13,005 nt of DNA. Source: an uncultured Clostridia bacterium (GTDB lineage: Bacteria; Bacillota; Clostridia; Oscillospirales; Oscillospiraceae). The stretch is from NCBI GenBank assembly GCA_937907975.1, contig CALEQS010000139.1:1-13005 (forward strand), in the 5' to 3' direction. The notes beneath the pieces were generated by a model that worked only from the letters and a program-made list of their open reading frames with translations, was not told the origin of the DNA and did no database searches. Shown here piece after piece: positions 6,458 to 13,005 of this stretch (its first letter is position 1; each line of letters opens with the position of its first letter). Both the position numbers and the translations under genes were made by a program.

Positions 6458-7159
6458 ATGGCCACTAAGGTACTCATTGTAGAAGACGACAGCAACATTG
6501 CCCAGTTGCTCCAGCTCTATCTGGAGAAGGAGGGCTTTGAGACCAAGATCGCCCAGGACGGCGGCAAGGGCGTGGAGGAATTCCGCGCATGGGAACCCAA
6601 TCTGGTGCTGCTGGACATCATGCTGCCCGTGATGGACGGCTGGGCAGTCTGCCGCAAGATCCGGGAGGCCAGCAAGACCCCCATCATCATGATGACCGCC
6701 AAGGGCCAGACCGAGGACAAGGTCAACGGCCTTGAGATGGGCGCGGACGACTATATCGTCAAGCCCTTTGAAATGAAGGAAGTGCTGGCCCGCATCCACG
6801 CGGTGCTGCGCCGCTTCGGTGACGGCGGCGATACCGGCAAGGAGAAAAAGCTGACCTTTGACAAACTGGTCATCAATCTGGACTCCTATGAGCTGCTGGT
6901 GGATGGCAAGCGGGTGGATACGCCCCCGAAAGAGATGGAACTGCTCTACCACCTGGCCTCTGCTCCCAACCGGGTATTCACCCGCAACCAGCTGCTGGAT
7001 GAGGTCTGGGGCTTTGACTACTTCGGTGACAGCCGCACCGTGGACGTGCACATCAAGCGCCTGCGCGAAAAGCTGGAGGGCGTCAGCGACCAGTGGAGCC
7101 TGAAAACCGTCTGGGGCGTCGGCTACAAGTTTGAGCTTGTGGAGAACGCCGCAAAATGA
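6458..7159 (+). CDS. OmpR/PhoB-family response regulator
   Basis: Transcription factor of a two-component system, phosphorylated by the kinase encoded next. It is 233 residues. The receiver domain (about 3-118) has the acidic pair D10/D11, phosphoacceptor D53 in VLLDIMLPVMDGW, conserved T80 and K102 in YIVKPF. The winged-helix DNA-binding domain (about 132-228) has the typical ending SRTVDVHIKRLREKLE and KTVWGVGYKFE. The ATG at 6458 is chosen because GAGGTG lies 8 bases upstream and the protein then begins MATKVLIVEDD, as the family does; an in-frame ATG at 6296 would add about 54 residues of low-quality sequence translated from the repeat. Its stop overlaps the kinase start (ATGA). The pairing with HtrA downstream recalls CssRS or CiaRH systems, but the specific orthologue is not clear. 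Confidence 0.95.
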   Translation: MATKVLIVEDDSNIAQLLQLYLEKEGFETKIAQDGGKGVEEFRAWEPNLVLLDIMLPVMDGWAVCRKIREASKTPIIMMTAKGQTEDKVNGLEMGADDYIVKPFEMKEVLARIHAVLRRFGDGGDTGKEKKLTFDKLVINLDSYELLVDGKRVDTPPKEMELLYHLASAPNRVFTRNQLLDEVWGFDYFGDSRTVDVHIKRLREKLEGVSDQWSLKTVWGVGYKFELVENAAK

Positions 7160-8589
7160 AAAACACCCTCTTTCGGCGCCAGTTCCTGCTGACCGCCGGA
7201 CTGATCCTGCTGTCCTTCATTCTGCTGGCCGCCTCCTTCACGACCCTGAGCTACCGTTATATGGTGCGCGAGAAGAAAGAGAGCATGGCAGAAAACGTCA
7301 GCTACGCCGCCAGCATGACACAGGTCATCCTTCAGCGCGGCTTTGACCCGGCGGAGGACGCATTCCCCATTTACGGCCCCGCCCTGTCCCACATCTCCGA
7401 CTCCGATCTGGTGCTCTGCGACGCCAGCGGAACCGTCCTGCGCTATGTGGCCGACGGCACCGATGACCCGGACTATGTGGGCAGTGTGATCTCGTCTGAC
7501 GTGACAAGCCAAATGATCAATAACGGCATCTACTCCGGAATGTCCGACCTCGGCATCTACTCCGGCGTCCACTTTGCCGCCGGTGCCCCCATCTGTCTCC
7601 AGACCGGCCTGGGCGAGAGCGTGCAGTATTTCATCTTCATGACCGCCTCCGCCACCGATCTGGTGGTACTGTGGAAGTCGCTGGCCACGCTGTTCTTCTT
7701 TGTGGCCGTGATCGTGATGTGTGTCGCCTGCATCGCCTGCTCCATCTTCTCTATGCAGCAGGTAAAACCCCTGCGGGAGATGGCAGACGTGGTGCGCCGC
7801 TTCGGCATGGGCGAGTATGACGTCCGGGTGGACGACACCGGCCGCAAGGACGAGATCGGCGATCTGTCCGCCGCCTTCAACGCCATGGCTGACTCGATCG
7901 CCAGCTCAGAGAAACGCCGTCAGGAGTTTGTGGCCAACATCTCCCATGAACTGAAGACTCCCATGACCACCATCTCCGGCTTCACCAACGGCATTCTGGA
8001 CGGCACCATCCCGCCGGAAAAGGTCAACGACTCTCTGCAGGTCATTTCGTCCGAGACCGCCCGGCTCAGCCGCCTGGTGCGGCGTATGCTGGATGTCAGC
8101 GCCCTTCAGGCCCGGGAGTCCGTCCAGAGCCAGGTGGAGTTTGACATCAGCGAAACGATGGTGCAGGTCATGATCTCGCTGGAGGGCAAGATCAAAAGCC
8201 GTCAGCTGGACATGGACGTCCATATCCCCGACGACCCGGTGCGAGTCTGGGGCGACCCGGACGGCATCACCCAGGTGTGCTACAATCTGCTGGACAATGC
8301 GGCCAAATTTGCCGCCCCCGGCACTGCCATCGCCGTCACCATCACAACGAAGGGCACCAAGGCCTATATCTCCGTCAAAAATCAGGGGGAGACCATCCCG
8401 CCCGACGAGCTGAATATGATCTTTGACCGCTTTCACAAGTCCGACCGCTCCCGCAGCATCGACAAAGAGGGCGTGGGTCTGGGCCTCTACATCGTCAAGA
8501 CCATTCTGAACAACCACAAGGAAAACATCACCGTCACCAGTAAAGACGGTGTGACCGAATTTATCTTCACCCTGACGCTGGCCGGCTGA
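7156..8589 (+). CDS. Membrane sensor histidine kinase
   Basis: Partner kinase of the preceding response regulator. It is 477 residues. There is a first membrane segment at about 8-30, an extracytoplasmic sensor region of about 135 residues (35-170) without a recognisable ligand-binding motif, and a second membrane segment at about 172-197. A HAMP linker (about 198-250, with PLREMADVVRRFGMGEYDVRVD) precedes a HisKA domain with phospho-acceptor H264 in ISHELKTPMTTI. The HATPase_c domain has the N box YNLLDNAAKF (376-385; N377 and N381), an F box (IFDRFHKSDRS) and G box GVGLGLYIVK (439-448). All catalytic motifs are intact. The start overlaps the regulator stop by four bases, with GTGGAG upstream. 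The operon with an HtrA protease suggests it senses envelope or protein-folding stress; that is an inference from context. Confidence 0.95.
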   Translation: MKNTLFRRQFLLTAGLILLSFILLAASFTTLSYRYMVREKKESMAENVSYAASMTQVILQRGFDPAEDAFPIYGPALSHISDSDLVLCDASGTVLRYVADGTDDPDYVGSVISSDVTSQMINNGIYSGMSDLGIYSGVHFAAGAPICLQTGLGESVQYFIFMTASATDLVVLWKSLATLFFFVAVIVMCVACIACSIFSMQQVKPLREMADVVRRFGMGEYDVRVDDTGRKDEIGDLSAAFNAMADSIASSEKRRQEFVANISHELKTPMTTISGFTNGILDGTIPPEKVNDSLQVISSETARLSRLVRRMLDVSALQARESVQSQVEFDISETMVQVMISLEGKIKSRQLDMDVHIPDDPVRVWGDPDGITQVCYNLLDNAAKFAAPGTAIAVTITTKGTKAYISVKNQGETIPPDELNMIFDRFHKSDRSRSIDKEGVGLGLYIVKTILNNHKENITVTSKDGVTEFIFTLTLAG

Positions 8590-8621
8590 CCGGCATCAGG
8601 ACGCACCGGAAGGAGACACCA

Positions 8622-10019
8622 ATGGACGACTGGAACCAGAACAACAGCAGCTGGAGCGGCTATGGGGATGACCCGTGGGATACGCCGCCCAAATCATCCG
8701 CCCGCCCAACGCGCCACGCCAGACGGGACGAATCCGCAGGGCACAGCGCCGCCCCCGGCCACGCCATCGGCTCCTGTGATGCGGACTACGCCGACGAGGC
8801 CGCCAAACCCGAGCGAAAAAGAGTCCGCTGGCGCAGGATCGTGCTCCCCATCGTCATCGCCCTGATCGCGGCGGGTGCCGCACTGGTGATCCGCTCCAAG
8901 CTGTACCGGCTCTATTCCGTCGTCTCCACCACTCCCTCCGGCTTTGGCACCGCGGACAGCAGCGGCGACTCCGATGACGATTTCTCCGTGGACATTGACC
9001 CCGACGGCGATTCGGACAGCAGAAGCGAGAGTGAGGCAGAGCTCACCGGTCCCAGCGCCATTGAACGCTATACGCCGGACGGCTCCTTTACGCTGGAGAC
9101 CGTCTCCCGTGCCGGGATGGAAGAACTGAGCTACCAGGAGATTTACGCCCGGGTGGCCCCCAGCGTGGTGAATATCATGGCCTACAGCGACAATGCCGGC
9201 TCTTACGCCACCGGCGTTATCCTCTCTGAGGACGGCTACATTCTGACCAATCAGCACGTCGTGGCAGGGTGCTCCGCCGCCCGGGTCGTCACGGCGGACA
9301 ACGAAAGCTACGACGCCCTGCTGGTGGGCGAGGACGCCAACACTGACCTGGCCCTGCTGAAGATCGACGCCGAGGGGCTGACCCCCGCTCAGTTCGGCGA
9401 CAGCGAAGAACTGGTGGTGGGCGACGAATGCTTTGCCATCGGCAACCCGCTGAGCGTGCGCTATCAGAGCACCTTCTCCAACGGCATCATCTCTGCGCTG
9501 AACCGCAATGTGGAGGTCAACGGCTACTCCATGACCCTGATCCAGACCACCGCCGCCCTGAACGAGGGCAGCTCCGGCGGCCCGCTCATCAACATCTATG
9601 GTCAGGTCATCGGCATCGACAACATGAAGATCATGTCCAGCACCAGCACGGTGGAGGGTCTGGGCTTCTCCATTCCCGCCAAAACCGTCCAGCGGGTGGT
9701 GAACGCCCTGTGCGCCGACGGCGAGATCGGCCACCCGGTCATCGGCATCACCTGCTACGCCGTCTCTGTGGACGCTGACGAGGGCATCGGTGCGGACGGC
9801 TTGTATGTCGCCACCATCTATGAAAACTCCGACGCCGCCGCTCAGGGGCTCCAGGTGGGCGACATCATCACCGCCATTGACGGCCAGCCCATCCGGCAGG
9901 TGGGCGATGTGGATCTGGCCAGCCGCCATGTGGGCGACGTCATCACCGCCACGGTGTGGCGCGATGGCGAGACGCTGGATATTACGTTTGCGCTCTCTGA
10001 ACAGAACGACCTGAACTGA
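8622..10019 (+). CDS. Membrane-anchored HtrA/DegP-type serine protease (S1C family) with PDZ domain
   Basis: Trypsin-like protease that degrades or refolds damaged exported proteins outside the membrane. It is 465 residues. A polar, Asn/Ser/His-rich cytoplasmic N-terminus (1-72) is followed by a single membrane segment (about 73-91) and a very acidic Asp/Ser/Glu linker (about 107-142). The protease domain has the triad H212 (TNQHVVAG), D242 (NTDLALLKID) and S318 (EGSSGGPLIN). One PDZ domain (about 372-460, GLQVGDIITAIDGQPI) closes the protein. The usual GNSGG is GSSGG here. The start follows GGAAGGAG with good spacing, 32 bases after the kinase gene, so it is likely co-transcribed with the two-component system and perhaps controlled by it. 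It is followed by a strong terminator. The N-terminal tail plus anchor is typical of Gram-positive HtrA. Confidence 0.95.
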   Translation: MDDWNQNNSSWSGYGDDPWDTPPKSSARPTRHARRDESAGHSAAPGHAIGSCDADYADEAAKPERKRVRWRRIVLPIVIALIAAGAALVIRSKLYRLYSVVSTTPSGFGTADSSGDSDDDFSVDIDPDGDSDSRSESEAELTGPSAIERYTPDGSFTLETVSRAGMEELSYQEIYARVAPSVVNIMAYSDNAGSYATGVILSEDGYILTNQHVVAGCSAARVVTADNESYDALLVGEDANTDLALLKIDAEGLTPAQFGDSEELVVGDECFAIGNPLSVRYQSTFSNGIISALNRNVEVNGYSMTLIQTTAALNEGSSGGPLINIYGQVIGIDNMKIMSSTSTVEGLGFSIPAKTVQRVVNALCADGEIGHPVIGITCYAVSVDADEGIGADGLYVATIYENSDAAAQGLQVGDIITAIDGQPIRQVGDVDLASRHVGDVITATVWRDGETLDITFALSEQNDLN

Positions 10020-10039
10020 CCCTCAAAAGGGTCCGCAAA

Positions 10040-10099
10040 TGAGAATAACCCCTCTGTGCTTCGGGCAGACTGAGCACAGAGGGGTTTTCCATATTCTCA
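10040..10099 (+). terminator. Terminator after the HtrA gene
   Basis: A perfect 14-bp stem (AACCCCTCTGTGCT 10047-10060 with 10073-10086) has a 12-base loop and is followed by TTTT. The palindrome is longer: TGAGAATA (10040-10047) is repeated inverted as TATTCTCA (10092-10099) outside the stem, so an extended structure can form. It ends the regulator/kinase/protease unit and lies only 19 bases before the CBS gene. Confidence 0.9.
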
Positions 10100-10117
10100 C
10101 GAACGGGGGCATTTCAA

Positions 10118-10552
10118 ATGCGGGTACGGGATCTGATGAGCAAAAGCGTGGTCACCATCACGCCGGAGGAGAGCGCCGCGCTGGCGGCGCGGCTGCTGAG
10201 CCGCCACGAGCTGGGCGCGCTTCCGGTCTGCGCGGCGGACGGCACGCTGACGGGCATCGTCACCGACCGGGACATCGTCACCCGGTGCGTGGCCGCCGGG
10301 GAGGAGCCCGGCCGGGTGCCGGTGCGGGACATCATGTCCCCCGCACCCTCTGTCATCACGCCGGAAATGTCCATTTCAGTCGCCGCACGGCTGATGGCGG
10401 AGCGGCAGGTGCGCCGCCTGCCAGTGGTGGAGCAGGGACAGGTGGTCGGAATGCTGTCACTTGGAGACCTGGCTCGCTCCCGGCGCACCGACACCGAGGC
10501 CGCCGAGGCACTCAGCGACATTTCCGCCTCTCTGCGGCGCAAAAAACGCTGA
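10118..10552 (+). CDS. Two-CBS-domain protein
   Basis: A 144-residue cytoplasmic protein that consists almost only of a CBS pair (Bateman module), a fold that usually binds adenine nucleotides such as AMP, ATP or SAM and reports energy state. CBS1 is about residues 1-58 (VRDLMSKSVVTITPEES ... GIVTDRDIVTR) and CBS2 about 66-122 (VRDIMSPAPSVITPEMS ... GMLSLGDLARS). It has a short basic tail (LRRKKR). There is no enzyme or transporter domain attached, so it must act on a partner that is not evident from the sequence. The start has GGGGG about 9 bases upstream. No promoter is visible between the terminator and the start; it may use one inside the terminator region or rely on read-through. The PrsW gene begins 72 bases after the stop but has its own promoter. 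Confidence 0.9.
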   Translation: MRVRDLMSKSVVTITPEESAALAARLLSRHELGALPVCAADGTLTGIVTDRDIVTRCVAAGEEPGRVPVRDIMSPAPSVITPEMSISVAARLMAERQVRRLPVVEQGQVVGMLSLGDLARSRRTDTEAAEALSDISASLRRKKR

Positions 10553-10558
10553 AGCAGG

Positions 10559-10587
10559 GTGACAGCCGAAGAAACACAGGTTATAAT
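10559..10587 (+). promoter_or_regulatory. Sigma-A-type promoter for the PrsW gene
   Basis: GTGACA (10559-10564) and a perfect TATAAT (10582-10587) are separated by exactly 17 bases. The -35 has one mismatch to TTGACA. Transcription would start near 10594, about 31 bases before the ATG at 10625. Because the -35 coincides with an in-frame GTG at 10559, that GTG is unlikely to be the translation start. Confidence 0.8.
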
Positions 10588-10624
10588 GAGGGTAGCAAAA
10601 TTGAACCTGCGAGGTGCTGAACCC

Positions 10625-11341
10625 ATGCTGTATGTACTGAACTATGTCACGGCGGTCTATGTACTGGCCGCCATCCTGCCCGCCTTCTTCCTCCTGCGCT
10701 ATGTCTACCGCCACGACACCATCGAAAAGGAGCCGCCTGCCCTGCTGGCGCTCATGCTGGGCGGCGGCGTGCTGGCCACTTTCGCCGCACTGATCCTGGA
10801 GACGGTGGGAGAGAATATACTGGGCATCTTCTTTCGCCACCCCACCCGGCTCTATTACATCATCCTCGCCTTTGTGGTCGTAGGCTGCGTGGAGGAGGGG
10901 GCCAAGCTGTTCTTTCTAAAAAAGTTCAGTTGGCGCAACCCGAACTTCAACTACCTTTTCGACGCGGTGGTCTACGCCGTGTTCGTCGCCCTCGGCTTTG
11001 CCGCCTTCGAAAACATCAAGTACGTGTTCACCTATGGCCTGTCCGTGGCCCTGACCCGGGCGGTCACCGCCGTGCCCGGCCACCTGAGCTTTTCCGTGTT
11101 CATGGGCATCTTCTATGGCCGGGCCAAGCTGTGCTCAGTCTACGGCAATGAAGCGGGTGAAAAAAAGAATCTGGCACTGAGCTTTCTGGTGCCCGTGGCA
11201 CTCCACGGCTTCTATGACGCCTGCGCTATGGTCGGCGGCTCTCTGGCCTCGGCGGTGTTCACGGTGTTCATCATTGTGCTCTACATCATCGTGTTCAAGC
11301 TCATCAAATCCGCGTCCTACCACGACCGGCCAATTTACTGA
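10625..11341 (+). CDS. PrsW-family intramembrane protease
   Basis: Polytopic membrane metalloprotease of the PrsW family (CAAX-protease-like clan). In Bacillus PrsW makes the first cut in the anti-sigma factor RsiW; here the substrate is unknown and no anti-sigma gene is in view. It is 238 residues with about seven hydrophobic segments. The family residues are present: E90/E91 and K94 in VEEGAKLFF, E129 in FAAFEN, H153 in PGHLSFSVFMG, and H194/D198 in HGFYDA. The ATG at 10625 is chosen over an upstream GTG (10559) because GAGGTG lies 8 bases before it and a promoter overlaps the upstream frame. The protein then begins directly with a membrane segment. The gene ends 6 bases before a shared terminator. 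The proximity to a two-component system and HtrA suggests an envelope-stress setting. Confidence 0.92.
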   Translation: MLYVLNYVTAVYVLAAILPAFFLLRYVYRHDTIEKEPPALLALMLGGGVLATFAALILETVGENILGIFFRHPTRLYYIILAFVVVGCVEEGAKLFFLKKFSWRNPNFNYLFDAVVYAVFVALGFAAFENIKYVFTYGLSVALTRAVTAVPGHLSFSVFMGIFYGRAKLCSVYGNEAGEKKNLALSFLVPVALHGFYDACAMVGGSLASAVFTVFIIVLYIIVFKLIKSASYHDRPIY

Positions 11342-11347
11342 ATGATA

Positions 11348-11380
11348 GAAACAGGCGGGGATTCATTCCTCGCCTGTTTC
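11348..11380. terminator. Bidirectional terminator between convergent genes
   Basis: A 14-bp stem, GAAACAGGCGGGGA (11348-11361) with TCCTCGCCTGTTTC (11367-11380), has one G-T pair and a 5-base loop. It starts 6 bases after the PrsW stop and its other arm overlaps the stop codon of the minus-strand apbE (11379-11381), so it can serve both genes. The T tract is short (TTT), so efficiency is uncertain. Confidence 0.75.
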
Positions 11381-12389
11381 ATTGCACGATATGCACCGTA
11401 TAGTCAGATGTGAAGCTGTCCGCGATCGGGGCGGTGACGTAGACCTCATTCTCATCGGTCATGAGGATGAGGTCAAAATTTTCTCCATAACTCTGCCAAT
11501 ACTCGATGGACTTGTCCAGCCCCATAACATAGCAGGCGGTGGACAGTCCGTCGGCCAAAGTGACGTCGGCGCTGACCACGGTAACGGAGCAATGGCCGCG
11601 GTCCGCCGGTGTCCCGGTGGCCGGGTCGATGATATGGTGGTAAACCCGCCCGTTCTCATCCGTGAAATTGCGCTCATAGGCCCCGGAGGTGATGACCGCC
11701 CGGTCCGCCACGGACACCACGCCCAGCAGGGCATTCGGATCGTCCGGCGCGTTGGGCGCCCAGATGCCGCACCGCCAGAGCGCGCCGTCCGGCTTCGTGC
11801 CGTAGCACTGGACATTACCGCCAAACGACACCGCCCCGGCGATCAGGTCATACGCTCTGAAAATCTCCATAAGACGGTCGGAGGTATGGCCCTTGGCAAT
11901 GCCGCCCAGGTCGATGCCCTGTCCCGCCCCCAGCGTCAGGTCGGAGCCATTCAGCGTCAACTTGTCACTGCCGGCGGTCCGGAGCAGGGCCTGCAGCTCC
12001 GATTTGCTTGGTACCTTGTAATCTCCCATAGTAAAGCCCTAGGCCTGCATAATGGGATAGACCGTAATATCGAACGCGCCGCCGGTGGTGCGCCAGATGT
12101 CCAGCGCCCGCTCCACCATGACCTGCGTATCGGCCGAAAGATTGCCGGAACCGCTGGCATTGATACGGCTGACCTCACTGTCCGCGTTTCCCACCCTGAG
12201 CAGGGCGTCCAGCCGCTCTATCTCCGCCACGGCGGCGTCCAGCGCATCTTCGCACCGCTCGCCATAGGTGGTGACAGTCATATAGGTGTCCATGGCGAAC
12301 ACATCCGCCGACGCCGACGATGGTTCCGCCCCACAGCCGGACAGCAGAGCCGCCCCCAGACAGAGCACTGCAATAAACCTCTTTTTCAT
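11379..12389 (-). pseudogene. apbE: FAD:protein FMN transferase (ApbE), interrupted by an amber stop
   Basis: ApbE family lipoproteins attach FMN covalently to Thr or Ser of exported redox proteins. The reading frame from 12389 to 11379 would encode 336 residues, a normal length. A lipoprotein signal peptide starts MKKRFIAVLCLGAALLSGCG, with the acylated Cys about residue 19. AMDTYMTVT and GGAFDITVYP follow in the N-terminal half; IDLGGIAKGHTSDRL, SFGGNVQCYG, AVITSGAYERNF, YHHIIDPATGTP and DGLSTACYVMG follow in the C-terminal half. Codon 117 is TAG (12041-12039) inside PIMQA-stop-GFT, where the family usually has Trp (TGG), so a single base change is the likely cause. An ATG at 12029, three codons after the stop, might allow re-initiation of a 216-residue C-terminal piece but has no obvious ribosome binding site. 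The start has AGGGAG upstream. Could be real decay, strain polymorphism or a sequencing error. Confidence 0.88.
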
Positions 12390-12793
12390 CCCCTGCTCCC
12401 TGCCGCAATGCGGGCTCCAGCCGGCGGCACAGCCCGCCCTCAGCAGGCCGATCACCACGCCGCTCACCAGTCCGGTAAACCAGAGCACCAATAGATACCA
12501 TCCCAGTGCGATCATCACCACTCCGCTCAGCAGGCCCCCGGCCAGGCTGTACCAGAAGCTCACGCCATTGCCAAAGAGGACACTCACCAGAACGATGCGC
12601 ACAAAATTGACCGCCAGCGCGCTTTTTGCACCCATGCTGTAGAGCGCCAGCAGCACCACGATATTCGCCAGCCCCAGCTTCATACCGGGCATAGCAAAGA
12701 AGGCCGGGAGCTGCGCCTCCACATAGCTCAGATCAGCGCCAGCGCAGTCAGCAGGCCATAGAGCGCCAGCTTACGATTTTTTGTTCCAGCCAT
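12390..12793 (-). pseudogene. Gx-transporter family membrane protein, frameshifted and internally deleted
   Basis: Recognisable as the Gx transporter family (often labelled heptaprenyl diphosphate synthase component I), a small S-component-like membrane protein. It starts MAGTKNRKLALYGLLTALALI at 12793 with TAGGAGGG just upstream, then hits TGA at 12730-12728. Adding one base there (CTGATC-TGAGC for an expected CTGATC-CTGAGC) restores SYVEAQLPAFFAMPGMKLG and the rest in the next frame. Downstream the frame is GMKLGLANIVVLLALYS, LFGNGVSFWYSLAGG, then SGVVMIAL joined directly to GWYLLVLWFTGLVSGVVIGLL near 12503. The usual middle part with the AGGxxHNxGQ motif is missing, so roughly 45-50 residues appear deleted in frame. 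The frame has no stop of its own: after GLLRAGCAAGWSPHCGREQG it runs straight into the ApbE start. Confidence 0.82.
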
Positions 12794-12801
12794 ATGCCCT
12801 C

Positions 12802-13005
12802 CTATCCGGCGATCAGGTCCATGCCGGGTTCTTCCGACTCGTCCACCACTTCCACCACCACTTGATGAGGCAGGCAGACGATGGACTGCCCAGTACGGCT
12901 GATTTTCCCCATGCCGACGCACAGCGCGTCGGGGCAGTCCGCCTCCGTGACAGATGCACTCCCATCCGCGATGACCAGCAGGTTTGTGCCGCCGATGCCC
13001 TCGAT
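12802..13005 (-). CDS. NusG domain II-containing protein (5'-truncated by window edge)
   Basis: Visible residues (67) match the stand-alone NusG domain II family: a beta-rich extracytoplasmic module usually behind one N-terminal membrane segment, which would lie outside the window. The signature is present: GGTNLLVIADGSASV, EADCPDALCVGMGKIS (paired Cys) and GQSIVCLPHQVVVEVVD, then an acidic tail ending MDLIAG and stop TAG (12804-12802). It is not the transcription factor NusG. The gene is followed 8 bases later by the Gx-transporter start, so the three minus-strand genes form one operon with apbE. NusG-II, Gx and ApbE proteins often travel together in Firmicutes and are linked to flavinylated redox systems. 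No defect is visible in this part. Confidence 0.9.
   Translation of the reverse strand: MEGIGGTNLLVIADGSASVTEADCPDALCVGMGKISRTGQSIVCLPHQVVVEVVDESEEPGMDLIAG

Noticed and set aside
8694..9929. 411-codon open frame opposite the HtrA gene
   Set aside because: Antisense to a protein with an intact catalytic triad; composition typical of a shadow.
10559..10624. GTG at 10559 as start of the PrsW gene
   Set aside because: The GTG coincides with a -35 element and has no ribosome binding site; the ATG at 10625 has one and gives a normal family start.
11379..12389. General reassignment of TAG to an amino acid as explanation for the apbE stop
   Set aside because: The NusG-II gene uses TAG as its apparent normal stop, immediately followed by a ribosome binding site and start; all other genes end in TGA or TAA, so no support for recoding is seen.
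11382..12494. 370-codon plus-strand open frame across the apbE region
   Set aside because: Long and uninterrupted, so it was considered as the real gene. It has no ribosome binding site or domain and is Gly/Arg/His-rich, while the minus strand matches ApbE over its whole length despite one stop.
1..13005. CRISPR array, tRNA genes, transposase or prophage genes
   Set aside because: No regularly spaced direct repeats, tRNA cloverleaf with TTCGA-type arm, or recombinase/phage proteins were found on either strand.

Overview
The window (13,005 bases, GC-rich, dense, short intergenic gaps, strong GGAGG-type ribosome binding sites) looks like the chromosome of an anaerobic high-GC member of the Clostridia, most likely Oscillospiraceae (relatives of Oscillibacter, Flavonifractor or Dysosmobacter). 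This rests on the V/A-type ATPase operon, the Firmicutes-type murI and DUF1934 (YwiB-like) genes, the PrsW protease and the NusG-II / Gx-transporter / ApbE group. It is an inference from gene content and protein wording, not from a search. There are no rRNA or tRNA genes, no CRISPR array and no transposase gene.

Layout. 1-3241 (+): the 3' end of a V/A-type ATPase operon, subunits A (cut by the window edge), B and D, closed by a strong intrinsic terminator. 3330-3601: about 270 bases without a convincing protein gene, rich in RNA-like stems between two strong terminators. 3608-4024 (-): a conserved-looking orphan protein with its own promoter, back to back with 4274-6245 (+): glutamate racemase MurI, a DUF1934 protein, and a protein that looks like an arginyl-tRNA synthetase stripped of its catalytic domain. 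A short interspersed element with inverted ends (about 6238-6409) touches the 3' end of that last gene. 6458-10019 (+): response regulator, sensor histidine kinase and a membrane-anchored HtrA-type protease, plausibly one envelope-stress unit, ended by a terminator. 10118-11341 (+): a two-CBS-domain protein and a PrsW-type intramembrane protease that has its own promoter. 11348-11380: terminator shared with the convergent minus-strand group. 11379-13005 (-): NusG-II domain protein (cut by the edge), a broken Gx-transporter gene and a broken apbE (FAD:protein FMN transferase).

How the parts fit. The ATPase couples ATP to cation transport; MurI feeds D-glutamate to the cell wall; the two-component system, HtrA and PrsW together suggest a cell-envelope surveillance region. 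The NusG-II/Gx/ApbE group belongs to flavinylation and extracytoplasmic redox chemistry, but two of its three genes here carry lesions: a one-base frameshift plus a likely internal deletion in the Gx gene, and a Trp-to-amber stop in apbE. The most interesting items are that decaying (or mis-assembled) flavinylation module, the catalytic-domain-less ArgRS-like protein sitting where argS is expected after a ywiB homologue, and the structured intergenic segment at 3330-3601.
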